DNA from: Candidatus Cacconaster equifaecalis
GTDB lineage: Bacteria; Bacteroidota; Bacteroidia; Bacteroidales; UBA932
Reading direction: 5' to 3'
Length of the DNA: 32,429 nt
NCBI GenBank assembly: GCA_018064445.1
Contig: JAGHVE010000069.1
Coordinates: 1 to 32,429, forward strand
Shown: positions 16,875 through 24,407 of the stretch, piece by piece
How positions within the stretch are numbered: position 1 is the stretch's first letter
How the letters are laid out: the number at the start of each line of letters is the position of its first letter
Notes under the pieces: model-generated
The model's database searches: none
What the model saw: only the letters and a program-made list of their open reading frames with translations
What the model was told of the DNA's origin: nothing
Made by a program: the position numbers and the translations under genes

Positions 16875-17596
16875 GTGACGTGCATCTATGTCCCGTGGAT
16901 TGTGGAAATGCCTCCACGGCAGAAACTTTCGTCAATTTTCTCCGAAGTCTTCAAGGGAAAGCGGACGTGCTCTATCTGCTGGGTGACATATTCGACTTCT
17001 GGCTGGAGTATGAAGATGAAATCCCTTCCGGTTACGAATCTGTGCTATCTGAAATGAAGGCGCTTGCCCGCAGCGGCTGCAAAGTCAAGTTCTTCAGGGG
17101 GAACCACGATTACTGGACTCTGGACTATTTCCAGCGGGAACTGGGGATGGAGGTCTTCAGCGAACCGTACCTGATCGAAAGAATCAACGGGATGGACGTA
17201 TGTGTCGGTCACGGAGACGTCGTGGGATGCAGAACCTTGAAGGAGAGGATAACATTCTTCCTCTTCAGGAACCGGTTTCTCATCGGTGTTCTCAGGCGGC
17301 TGCCGAGACGCTGGATATCAGCATTCGCCCACAGATGGTCTGCCAGAAGCCGTAAATCGAGCTTGGGATATCTCTTTGACCCGGAAAACTCAGAACTTCG
17401 CCGCTTCTGCGAGAAACTCGGCAGGACCACACACGTGGACCACTTCATATTCGGACATTTTCACAGGAGAATTTCCATTCCGATTGAAGGAGGGGCACTC
17501 CTTCACATATTGGGCGACTGGTCGGACGGGGAAAATTATCTGAATCTTTCCGGCACGAATATCTCCGGCCTGGGCTTTCCGAACACCATAATATAG
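16856..17596 (+). CDS. lpxH: UDP-2,3-diacylglucosamine diphosphatase
   Basis: LpxH hydrolyses UDP-diacylglucosamine to lipid X in lipid A synthesis. The start ATG 16856 gives MECYFVSDVHL and 246 residues; an in-frame start at 16811 would add residues before the motif. Calcineurin-type metal ligands are complete: Asp8/His10 (SDVHL), Asp44/Asp47 (LGDIFDFW), Asn83-His84-Asp85 (RGNHDYW), VGHGDVVG and IFGHFHR. The start overlaps the uppP end by 19 bases. The end runs 61 bases over the 3' end of the convergent DUF4294 gene. Confidence 0.93.
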   Translation: MECYFVSDVHLCPVDCGNASTAETFVNFLRSLQGKADVLYLLGDIFDFWLEYEDEIPSGYESVLSEMKALARSGCKVKFFRGNHDYWTLDYFQRELGMEVFSEPYLIERINGMDVCVGHGDVVGCRTLKERITFFLFRNRFLIGVLRRLPRRWISAFAHRWSARSRKSSLGYLFDPENSELRRFCEKLGRTTHVDHFIFGHFHRRISIPIEGGALLHILGDWSDGENYLNLSGTNISGLGFPNTII

Positions 17597-18198
17597 AGGT
17601 TATCGAACTCGCCTCTTTCCCAATACCCCACAAGCTCCTCCAAATCCTTGTCTTCCCCGAATCTGTCGTACGGCTGCTTGAGGTTGCCCTTGAAAAATTT
17701 GGCCACCCCCTGCCAGAATCCAGCGGTGGCTCCGTTGAAATAGTATTTGAGGATGTAATATGGAGTCATCCCCACCTCCCTGTCTATCAGACGAATCATC
17801 ATCAATCCCTGCTTGAGCGTCAGTTGCCGGAATACAGGCTCGAAATCGTTCAGAACTTCATCCTTCATCTTCGCAAGGTATTTCTCCTTCTGCCTCTCGG
17901 TATAGTTGTCAGCTGCAAAAAGGCTGTCCGTCTCGTTTATCACACGGCTCACGACAAGAGCGTAGGGATAAGCCTTGCTGAAATTGTGTACCCGCTTGTA
18001 ATATTTCACCCAATCCCGTCTGCTCATCGTCTGTTTCGGATGAATCATCGCGGGCGGTATATCATCGAAAAAAACGGTATCCCCGTCCGTGACCTTGTAG
18101 TTCATAATGTCCAGACTGTCCAGTCTAATCTGAGCGGACGACTGAAAAGAACCGGCAAGCAGCAGAATCGCCGCAATTATGAAGTAAGGGTATTTCAC
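17536..18198 (-). CDS. DUF4294 family exported protein
   Basis: The 220-residue protein has a signal peptide (about 1-22, cleavage after SSA before Q) and then YKVTDGDTVFFDDIPP, a family hallmark. Later blocks AYPYALVVSRVINETD, LTLKQGLMMIRLIDREVGMT and YYFNGATAGFWQGVAKFF fit DUF4294, a Bacteroidota-specific family of unknown function. It starts with GTG at 18198, overlapping the fabF stop by four bases. The last 19 codons overlap the end of lpxH antisense. In many relatives fabF is followed by rnc; here this gene takes that place. Confidence 0.82.
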   Translation of the reverse strand: MKYPYFIIAAILLLAGSFQSSAQIRLDSLDIMNYKVTDGDTVFFDDIPPAMIHPKQTMSRRDWVKYYKRVHNFSKAYPYALVVSRVINETDSLFAADNYTERQKEKYLAKMKDEVLNDFEPVFRQLTLKQGLMMIRLIDREVGMTPYYILKYYFNGATAGFWQGVAKFFKGNLKQPYDRFGEDKDLEELVGYWERGEFDNLYIMVFGKPRPEIFVPERFR

Positions 18199-19451
18199 TT
18201 TACGAACCTCTTGAGGATCAGTGACGCATTCTGACCTCCGAAGCCGAAATTGTTGCAGAGCGCAACATCTACATTCCGATGGACGGGGGCGTTCAAAGTC
18301 AGTCGCAACTTGTAGTCGATATTCTCGTCCTCAGTAACGAAATTGATTGTCGGAGGGATAATGCCATCCCTGATTGCATGGATACAGGCAAGAGCCTCAA
18401 CCGCGCCGGCGGCTCCCAGCAAATGCCCTGTCATCGATTTTGTAGAACTAATGTTTATGTCGTATGCCCTCTCTCCGAAAAGAGACTTGATGGCATTGAG
18501 TTCGGCCACGTCACCAAGGGGAGTCGACGTGCCGTGGGCATTGATGTAATCCACATCTCCTATGCCCAATTCAGCATCCTTGAGAGCAAGAGCCATCGCC
18601 CTGGCGGCCATACTGCCATCCTCAAGGGGTGCGGTGATGTGGTATGCGTCGCAGGTCATACCGACACCTGCCACCTCGGCATAGATGTCGGCTCCCCGCC
18701 TGAACGCGTGCTCATATTCTTCAAGCACCAGAATCGCCGCACCCTCTCCGATTACAAATCCGTCACGATCCCTGTCAAAAGGTCGTGACGCAGTCTTGTA
18801 ATCATCATTGCGGGTGCTTATCGCCCTGGCTGAATTGAACCCGCCCACACCGGTACGGGTTATCGGGGCCTCACTGCCGCCCGAAATCATCACGTCCGCA
18901 CGTCCGCACCGTATCTCGTTGCAGGCGGTCATTATGGCGTGAGTGGAAGTGGCGCACGCGGATGACACCCCGAAATTGGGGCCATTGAATCCATATTTGA
19001 TTGCAATGTGGCCCGAAGCGATATTCACTATGAATCTCGGAATAAGAAATGGACTAAATCGAGGTTCTTCTCCCTCGACATAGTCCATCATCTCATTCTC
19101 GAAAGAACGTAATCCTCCGACTCCTGATCCTACAACCACACCTGCCCGTGAAGAGTCCAGCGAGGTCAAATCCAACCTGCTGTCCTGAACGGCCTCGTGG
19201 GCGGCAATCATTGCAAACTGGGCATAAAGGTCTATCTTCCTTGCCGTCTTGCGGTCGATTGCATCCTGGAACTTCTCAGGTTCGTAATCGGGGATTTCGC
19301 AAGAGAACCGGGTCTTGAAGGCAGAGGCGTCGAATCTTGAAATGGGACGCGCACCGCTCTTGCAGGCATCCAGGTTTCTGAAGTACTCGGAAACACTGTT
19401 ACCCAACGGATTTATTGTCCCTATTCCTGTTACAACGACTCTCCTTTTCAT
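18195..19451 (-). CDS. fabF: 3-oxoacyl-[acyl-carrier-protein] synthase II
   Basis: FabF extends acyl-ACP with malonyl-ACP in fatty acid synthesis. The 418 residues begin MKRRVVVTGIGTINPLGNSV. The condensing triad is complete: Cys166 (GVSSACATSTHA), His306 (NAHGTSTPLGD) and His343 (KSMTGHLLGAAGAVEA). It follows acpP by 15 bases, so carrier and condensing enzyme are made together. This resembles the acpP-fabF pairing found throughout bacteria. Confidence 0.98.
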   Translation of the reverse strand: MKRRVVVTGIGTINPLGNSVSEYFRNLDACKSGARPISRFDASAFKTRFSCEIPDYEPEKFQDAIDRKTARKIDLYAQFAMIAAHEAVQDSRLDLTSLDSSRAGVVVGSGVGGLRSFENEMMDYVEGEEPRFSPFLIPRFIVNIASGHIAIKYGFNGPNFGVSSACATSTHAIMTACNEIRCGRADVMISGGSEAPITRTGVGGFNSARAISTRNDDYKTASRPFDRDRDGFVIGEGAAILVLEEYEHAFRRGADIYAEVAGVGMTCDAYHITAPLEDGSMAARAMALALKDAELGIGDVDYINAHGTSTPLGDVAELNAIKSLFGERAYDINISSTKSMTGHLLGAAGAVEALACIHAIRDGIIPPTINFVTEDENIDYKLRLTLNAPVHRNVDVALCNNFGFGGQNASLILKRFVK

Positions 19452-19466
19452 CGGCCCGTTCCGGAA

Positions 19467-19706
19467 TTACTGCTGTTTCTGCTTCTCAATGAAATCGATA
19501 GCATCCTGAACAGTGGAAATCTTCTCGGCTTCCTCGTCCGGAATCTTCACGTCGAACTCTTTCTCGAATTCCATAATGAGCTCGACTGTGTCAAGGGAGT
19601 CTGCACCCAGATCATTGACAAAACTTGCGGTGGGAGTCACCTCACTTTCATCAGCGCCAAGCTTGTAAACAATTATCTGCTTGACTTTTGAAGCGATATC
19701 TTCCAT
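19467..19706 (-). CDS. acpP: acyl carrier protein
   Basis: ACP carries the growing acyl chain on a phosphopantetheine arm. The 79 residues are acidic and contain the attachment site [12 protein letters not shown] with Ser37. The four-helix pattern and length are normal. It lies 31 bases after tsf, with no clear terminator or promoter between, so it may be read from the rplM-rpsI-rpsB-tsf transcript. fabF follows by 15 bases. Confidence 0.98.
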   Translation of the reverse strand: MEDIASKVKQIIVYKLGADESEVTPTASFVNDLGADSLDTVELIMEFEKEFDVKIPDEEAEKISTVQDAIDFIEKQKQQ

Positions 19707-19737
19707 AGTATTGGTTTTGGTTAGTATTTGAAAAATA

Positions 19738-20736
19738 TTAATCGTCAGTTAGCGAGAATCTGTGGAAAGCGATAACTTTCGCCTCTTTGTCAACGGCTGC
19801 GATGGCATCCTTTACAGATACCTTGCCGTCACCCATCTGATACTCCTGTTCCTCGAGAGTGCACTCCTTGAAAAACTTCTGAACACGGCCGTTGGCAATG
19901 TTCTGAATCATCTGCTCGGGAAGGTTGGCAGCCTTTTCGGCGGCAACTTTCACTTTGATTTCACGAGCCTGCTGAGCCTGCTCGGGAGTGAGCCAGCCCT
20001 TTGCAGTATTGGATTCGATGTGGTCTTCGCTGTCGCAGTGTGCGGGATTGATGCCCGCTTTCTTGAGAGCTGCGTCAACGGCTTTCTGAATCTGTTCCTC
20101 TTTGGTCTTCTCAACGGCTACCTGACGCTCTTTCTCAACGACCTCTGCAGGGCAGTCGGCTGCTGAAACAGAAACGGGGTTCATTGAAACAACCTGCATT
20201 GCCACGCCCTTGCCCAATTCCTCGGGAACGACTTTGTTGAAGGCGACGATTGCACCCAACTTGCCGTTGATGGCGTGAACATACTGTGAGACGTAGGGAG
20301 CCTCAACCTTGCGATAGAAGGCAAGAGTGTGCTTTTCACCACTCTTTCCTGTCTGCTGGGAGATAGCGTCCTCAACTGTCTCTCCGTCTGCTGTCTTGCA
20401 GGCCTTCAGAGCCTCGACGTCTTCGGGGAAGTTTTTGATGGCGGCATCGGCGATGGCGTTTGCCAAGGCCTGGAACTCTGAATTCTGAGAAACGAAGTCA
20501 GTTTCACAACCAAGGCAGATAATGATAGCCCTGTTGCCTTCAACGCGTACCTTTACAGCGCCTTCAGTAGTTTCACGGTCAGCACGTTTTGCTGCCACGA
20601 GCTTGCCTTTTTCACGGATGATTTCCTGTGCGCGTGCGAAATCGCCTTCAGCCTCAACGAGAGCCTTCTTGCAATCCATCATTCCGGCACCTGTCATTTT
20701 GCGCAATTTTGCGACATCTGCTGCTTTAATTTCCAT
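19738..20736 (-). CDS. tsf: elongation factor Ts
   Basis: EF-Ts is the nucleotide exchange factor for EF-Tu. The 332 residues start [20 protein letters not shown] followed by [20 protein letters not shown], the N-terminal UBA-type domain, and carry [20 protein letters not shown] near the C-terminus. Length is above the E. coli 283 but typical of Bacteroidota, with an extra Lys/Glu-rich central stretch (about 205-290). It follows rpsB by 17 bases, the universal order. Confidence 0.97.
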   Translation of the reverse strand: MEIKAADVAKLRKMTGAGMMDCKKALVEAEGDFARAQEIIREKGKLVAAKRADRETTEGAVKVRVEGNRAIIICLGCETDFVSQNSEFQALANAIADAAIKNFPEDVEALKACKTADGETVEDAISQQTGKSGEKHTLAFYRKVEAPYVSQYVHAINGKLGAIVAFNKVVPEELGKGVAMQVVSMNPVSVSAADCPAEVVEKERQVAVEKTKEEQIQKAVDAALKKAGINPAHCDSEDHIESNTAKGWLTPEQAQQAREIKVKVAAEKAANLPEQMIQNIANGRVQKFFKECTLEEQEYQMGDGKVSVKDAIAAVDKEAKVIAFHRFSLTDD

Positions 20737-20753
20737 ATTTCCAGAGTATAACG

Positions 20754-21569
20754 TTATTCTTCAGTTTCTTCGGAAGTCTCTGCCTTCTCTGCGGCATTCC
20801 TGCGGGGGCGTACCTTCTTTGCGGGAGCAGCCTCCTTCTCTTCCTTGTCCCCAGACTCTTCCTTTTCCTTCTCCTTTTCGAGACGGCGGTCTTCGATACC
20901 TTCGCTTATTGCCTTGCAGAGGGTTTCGGTAACGATCTGAATGCTCTTTGCCGCATCGTCATTTGCCGGAATCACATAATCAATAGTGGTGGGGTCGCAA
21001 CAAGTGTCTACCATTGCGATAACCGGGATGTTGAGACGATTTGCTTCACGGACAGCATTCATCTCCTTCTGGACGTCAACTACGAAGATGGCGGAAGGGA
21101 GACGGTTGAGGTCTGCGATTGAACCGAGGTTCTTCTCCAGTTTTGCTCTCTGGCGTGAGATCTGGAGACGCTCTCTCTTGGCCAGTGTTTCGAAAGTACC
21201 GTCAGTCATCATCTTGTCGATGGTGTTCATCTTCTTGACGGCCTTGCGGATTGTAGGGAAATTGGTGAGCATACCGCCGGCCCAACGTTCGGTAACGTAC
21301 GGCATACCTACGCTCTGTGCACACTGTGCAACGATTTCCTTAGCCTGTTTCTTTGTGGCGACGAACAGTATTCTGCGTCCCGCATATGCGAGCTGCTTCA
21401 TGATTGCCGCCGCTTCATCTATTTTTACGACAGTCTTGTGCAGGTCTATGATATGAATCCCGTTTTTCTCCATAAAGATGTAGGGAGCCATCTTGGGATT
21501 CCATTTTCTCTTCAGGTGACCGAAGTGTACACCTGCATCGAGTAAGTCTTGGAAATTGGTTCTTGACAT
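20754..21569 (-). CDS. rpsB: 30S ribosomal protein S2
   Basis: S2 binds the small-subunit head late in assembly. The 271 residues begin MSRTNFQDLLDAGVHFGHLK, with RKWNPKMAPYIFMEKNGIHI, RWAGGMLTNFPTIRK and VIPANDDAAKSI, the family blocks. A C-terminal tail (about 225-271) is highly charged and Lys/Glu/Ala-rich (EKEKEESGDKEEKEAA). It is 163 bases after rpsI, with structured leader RNA in the gap. Confidence 0.97.
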   Translation of the reverse strand: MSRTNFQDLLDAGVHFGHLKRKWNPKMAPYIFMEKNGIHIIDLHKTVVKIDEAAAIMKQLAYAGRRILFVATKKQAKEIVAQCAQSVGMPYVTERWAGGMLTNFPTIRKAVKKMNTIDKMMTDGTFETLAKRERLQISRQRAKLEKNLGSIADLNRLPSAIFVVDVQKEMNAVREANRLNIPVIAMVDTCCDPTTIDYVIPANDDAAKSIQIVTETLCKAISEGIEDRRLEKEKEKEESGDKEEKEAAPAKKVRPRRNAAEKAETSEETEE

Positions 21570-21732
21570 TTCTTTGTCTTTTTGTTTTGTGTTTTTACAA
21601 TTCTCTTTACTTCAACCGGGAGTAACGGAATCATCCGGTCAACCCGATTTTCCGCAGTCGAACAAACTTCAGGCAGCCTCTCGAGGATCCGGAAGTTTTA
21701 GATTCTGACTGTGCTTGCAAACCAGGCAAACA
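21570..21732 (-). other. structured rpsB leader (two hairpins), no gene
   Basis: On the minus-strand RNA, hairpin 1 (21698-21664) pairs AAACUUC with GAAGUUU, then GG/CC and CCU/AGG with a CGAG loop. Hairpin 2 (21654-21626) pairs CGGAA with UUCCG around an inner AUC/GAU or CGG/CCG stem. An A-rich stretch precedes the rpsB ATG. No clear promoter consensus was found, and neither hairpin is followed by a good U-run, so this looks like an intercistronic or leader structure. S2 represses its own operon through an mRNA leader in E. coli; a parallel here is inference. Confidence 0.45.
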
Positions 21733-22122
21733 TTAACGTTTGCTGAACTGGAAGCGTCTACGTGCACCGGGCTGACCGGGTTTCTTACGCTCAACCTCAC
21801 GGGCGTCACGGGTAAGAAATCCGTTTGATTTGAGGACCGGGCGATAACTTTCTGCATCGACTTTGCAGAGAGCACGTGCAATACCCAGACGGATTGCTTC
21901 CGCCTGTCCTTTGATACCACCGCCATCAACATTGATCTTGATGTCAAAATTAGCTGCAGTCTCAGTGACGTTCAAGGGCTGGTTCACGATATATTTCAAT
22001 GTGTCTTCCTTGAAATATTCATCAAGTGTGCGGCCGTTGACGGTAATGCTGCCTTTTCCAGTGCTGAGATAAACGCGAGCAACTGCTGATTTACGTCTTC
22101 CAAGGGCGTTAATTACTTCCAT
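21733..22122 (-). CDS. rpsI: 30S ribosomal protein S9
   Basis: S9 reaches the P site with its C-terminal tail. The 129 residues begin [20 protein letters not shown], include [20 protein letters not shown] and end in the invariant [17 protein letters not shown]. It is 8 bases downstream of rplM, the universal L13-S9 pair. Confidence 0.98.
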   Translation of the reverse strand: MEVINALGRRKSAVARVYLSTGKGSITVNGRTLDEYFKEDTLKYIVNQPLNVTETAANFDIKINVDGGGIKGQAEAIRLGIARALCKVDAESYRPVLKSNGFLTRDAREVERKKPGQPGARRRFQFSKR

Positions 22123-22130
22123 GCTGCGAT

Positions 22131-22583
22131 TTAGATTTCGTTAAGGTTAATTGTTTTGGGTTTCTGTGCCTCGTGGGGATGCTGCTCGCCCGCATAGACA
22201 TAGAGGTTGCCGAAGATTGCTGATCCGAGACGGTTTTTGGGAAGCATACCTTTGATGGCATTCTGAACCACGGCCGTCGGTCTCTTGGCAAAAAGTTTTT
22301 CAGGAGTGGTCGTACGCTGTCCTCCGGGATATCCGGTGTGACGAGTGTAAACCTTGTCTGTCAGTTTGTTGCCTGTGAGCTTCACCTTGTCGGCGTTGAT
22401 GATGATGACATTGTCACCACAATCCGCATTGGGGGTGAAACAGGGTTTGTTCTTACCGCGGAGGATAAGGGCAACTCGTGAAGCCAGACGTCCAAGAACC
22501 TGATCCTTGGCATCAATAATCAACCACTGTTTGCCGGCGGTTTCCTTATTGACTGAGATTGTCTTGTAACTTAAAGTGTCCAC
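22131..22583 (-). CDS. rplM: 50S ribosomal protein L13
   Basis: L13 is an early-assembly protein of the 50S subunit. The start is taken as GTG 22583 ([20 protein letters not shown], where relatives begin MDTLSYKT), giving 150 residues; the earlier in-frame ATG 22631 would add a non-conserved stretch and sit only a few bases after the predicted mRNA start. Core blocks: [36 protein letters not shown] and [10 protein letters not shown]. The mRNA 5' end could form a short CCUUG/CAAGG hairpin (22634-22620). Confidence 0.95.
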   Translation of the reverse strand: MDTLSYKTISVNKETAGKQWLIIDAKDQVLGRLASRVALILRGKNKPCFTPNADCGDNVIIINADKVKLTGNKLTDKVYTRHTGYPGGQRTTTPEKLFAKRPTAVVQNAIKGMLPKNRLGSAIFGNLYVYAGEQHPHEAQKPKTINLNEI

Positions 22584-22643
22584 TTTGTTGATTTTTAGGT
22601 TAATACTTAGTTTAGTTGCGACTCCTTGCATTTCAAGGGGCTG

Positions 22644-22674
22644 CAAATATACACATTTTTTCCTTTGCATCAAA
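22644..22674 (-). promoter_or_regulatory. promoter of the rplM-rpsI-rpsB-tsf operon
   Basis: On the minus strand there is TTTG (22674-22671), a 19-base spacer and TATATTTG (22651-22644), an exact fit to the Bacteroidota pattern. The predicted start is near 22638, giving a leader of about 55 bases to GTG 22583. Its -33 lies between the -33 and -7 of the opposing rdgB promoter. Confidence 0.82.
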
Positions 22675-22694
22675 TTTTTTACTTGCTACCTTTG
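22664..22694 (+). promoter_or_regulatory. promoter of rdgB-recO
   Basis: TTTG (22664-22667), a 19-base spacer and TACCTTTG (22687-22694) match the consensus. The -7 element ends only 7 bases before ATG 22702, so the mRNA should be leaderless or carry just a few leader bases. Confidence 0.82.
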
Positions 22695-22701
22695 TTCCGT
22701 T

Positions 22702-23292
22702 ATGAAACTCGTATTCGCCACCAACAATCAGCACAAGGCTCAGGAAGCGAAGGCAATCCTGGGAGAAAGCTTTGATATCATCACTCCTTCGCAACTTGGT
22801 TTCGACGGAGATATTCCGGAAACCCACCCGACCATCCGTGAAAATTCCATCCAGAAAGCGGCTTTCATCTGGGATAAATTCGGCACGGCCTGCTTTGCCG
22901 ACGACACGGGTCTTGAAGTGGACTGGCTCGGCGGGGCTCCGGGAGTCTACTCCGCCCGCTATGCCGGCGATGAGAAGGACCCGGGGAAGAATCGAATCAA
23001 ATTGCTGAAGGAACTTGAAGGAGTGCCATTCGAGAAAAGAACGGCTCATTTCAAATGCGTCATAACTCTGATTGAGAACGGGAAATCCATTGAATTCGAA
23101 GGCCTCTGCAGAGGACATATTGCAATGGAGGAAAGCGATGCGGTGAACGGATTCGGGTATGACAAGATTTTCATTCCGGAAGGATTCGACCGGACCATGG
23201 CGGAAATTTCAATAGAAGAGAAAAACGCCATCTCCCACAGAGGGGAGGCGATGAGGAAACTGGCATGCCATCTGCAGGGGCGTCACGAATAA
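22702..23292 (+). CDS. rdgB: non-canonical purine NTP pyrophosphatase (RdgB/HAM1)
   Basis: The enzyme removes ITP, dITP and XTP from the nucleotide pool. The start ATG 22702 gives MKLVFATNNQHKAQEAKAIL and 196 residues; an upstream in-frame start at 22576 would precede the promoter. The catalytic segment FADDTGLEVDWLGGAPGVYS carries Asp67/Asp68. The family ending NGFGYDKIFIPEGF and KNAISHRGEAMRKL is intact. recO starts 28 bases before its stop, so the two are coupled. Confidence 0.96.
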   Translation: MKLVFATNNQHKAQEAKAILGESFDIITPSQLGFDGDIPETHPTIRENSIQKAAFIWDKFGTACFADDTGLEVDWLGGAPGVYSARYAGDEKDPGKNRIKLLKELEGVPFEKRTAHFKCVITLIENGKSIEFEGLCRGHIAMEESDAVNGFGYDKIFIPEGFDRTMAEISIEEKNAISHRGEAMRKLACHLQGRHE

Positions 23293-23939
23293 TAGTCCTT
23301 CACCTGACGAAATACTCCGACCGCAGCCTGATTGTCCACGCAATCGATTCTCAGGAGGGCCGGCAGAGTTTCATCCTGCACGGAGCCGGGCGGAAGACGG
23401 GACTTCGCACGATGTCCGATTTCCACAGCCTCAACATCCTTGACGTAATCTCCTCGGGAAAGCCTTCTTCAAGTATGCGGTACCTGAGGGAATGGGAATG
23501 CGTCCGTCCCCTGAATTCACTCAGAAGCGACATCTTCAAAAGTTCCACAGCCCTATTCATAAGCGAAGTGCTCTACAGGAGCCTCACCGTGGAGGCGGCG
23601 GACAGCAATCTGTTCAACTGGCTCTGCTCCGTCATAGAGACTCTGGATTCAGCAGATGGAAGCATAGCCAATTTCCATCTGTGGTTTCTGGCCGCTTTCT
23701 GCGGCAGAATGGGATTCGGACCGGCGGGAAATTTCGAACCCCGCGAAATCTTCACCCCGGAAGAAGATTTCCTGCTCAAGAAACTAAGCTCCTGCGACTT
23801 CGGGGAGGCTATGGGCATCCCTCTCAACGGCAGAATCCGCTCCGGCATTTCAAGGAAACTGACTCAGTACCTCTCCTACCACCTCGGAGTACGGCTTGAA
23901 ATACGCTCCCTTGACGTGCTGCACGAACTATTCGAATGA
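23265..23939 (+). CDS. recO: DNA repair protein RecO
   Basis: RecO helps load RecA in the RecFOR recombination pathway. The 224 residues show an N-terminal OB fold (ASRIIVLHLTKYSDRSLIVH, ILHGAGRKTGLR) and a helical part with SSTALFISEVLYRSLTVEAA and LRSLDVLHELFE (IRSLDVLHELFE as read). Zinc cysteines are absent, as in Bacteroidota RecO. The only plausible start is ATG 23265 inside rdgB, since no later ATG/GTG occurs before the conserved segment. The stop overlaps that of convergent nrdG by 12 bases. Confidence 0.88.
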   Translation: MPSAGASRIIVLHLTKYSDRSLIVHAIDSQEGRQSFILHGAGRKTGLRTMSDFHSLNILDVISSGKPSSSMRYLREWECVRPLNSLRSDIFKSSTALFISEVLYRSLTVEAADSNLFNWLCSVIETLDSADGSIANFHLWFLAAFCGRMGFGPAGNFEPREIFTPEEDFLLKKLSSCDFGEAMGIPLNGRIRSGISRKLTQYLSYHLGVRLEIRSLDVLHELFE

Positions 23940-24407
23940 TTTTTTCTGGAATCTCGGGGTCCAGTCCGAAAAGACCGGTCCTTTTTCCGTATGCTCGATG
24001 TGGTAGAAGCGCTGATTGGTCGTGGCGGCATCGAGGGGGCCGAATTCCTCAATGAACGGCCCTGTCTTGATGAAATCCAGAAAAGGGATGACTTCCTCAG
24101 CTTTCTCAAGACTTCTTCCGGAATACCAGCAGGTCCCGATTCCGGGTCTTGAGTCCTTTATGAGTTTTGCCAGGTCCCTGACCGTTTCCGGCTCAGCATC
24201 GCCTCCCATAAATGAGACGCAGTTGATGCCGGGATTGGTGTCAACCAGGTTAAGCAGGGTTTCCCCGTCGAGAATCTCCCCGACATCCTCCCAGAGGTAC
24301 TTGGAATGGCACCCCGGGCACCCAATCGGGCAGTTGCTGATATTGACGGCAAGGGTTATCCTGTCCGGAACCTCCCTGAATACGACTTTTGTATCTGTGA
24401 ATCTCAC
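23928..24407 (-). CDS. nrdG: anaerobic ribonucleotide reductase activase
   Basis: NrdG is a radical SAM enzyme that installs the glycyl radical on NrdD. The 159 residues carry the CX3CX2C cluster motif in SNCPIGCPGCHS (Cys26, Cys30, Cys33), followed by FMGGDAEPETVRDLAKL and the small C-terminal part. The gene overlaps nrdD by 4 bases, the usual pairing. This gives the organism a route to deoxyribonucleotides without oxygen. Confidence 0.93.
   Translation of the reverse strand: MRFTDTKVVFREVPDRITLAVNISNCPIGCPGCHSKYLWEDVGEILDGETLLNLVDTNPGINCVSFMGGDAEPETVRDLAKLIKDSRPGIGTCWYSGRSLEKAEEVIPFLDFIKTGPFIEEFGPLDAATTNQRFYHIEHTEKGPVFSDWTPRFQKKSFE

Noticed and set aside
21664-21698. Hairpin after rpsI as an intrinsic terminator
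   Set aside because: The stem is good but is followed by GTTCGACTGCGG rather than a T-run.
22584-22631. Longer L13 starting at ATG 22631
   Set aside because: The added residues are not part of the L13 family and the start would be just a few bases from the predicted mRNA start; the conserved DTLSYKT begins at GTG 22583.
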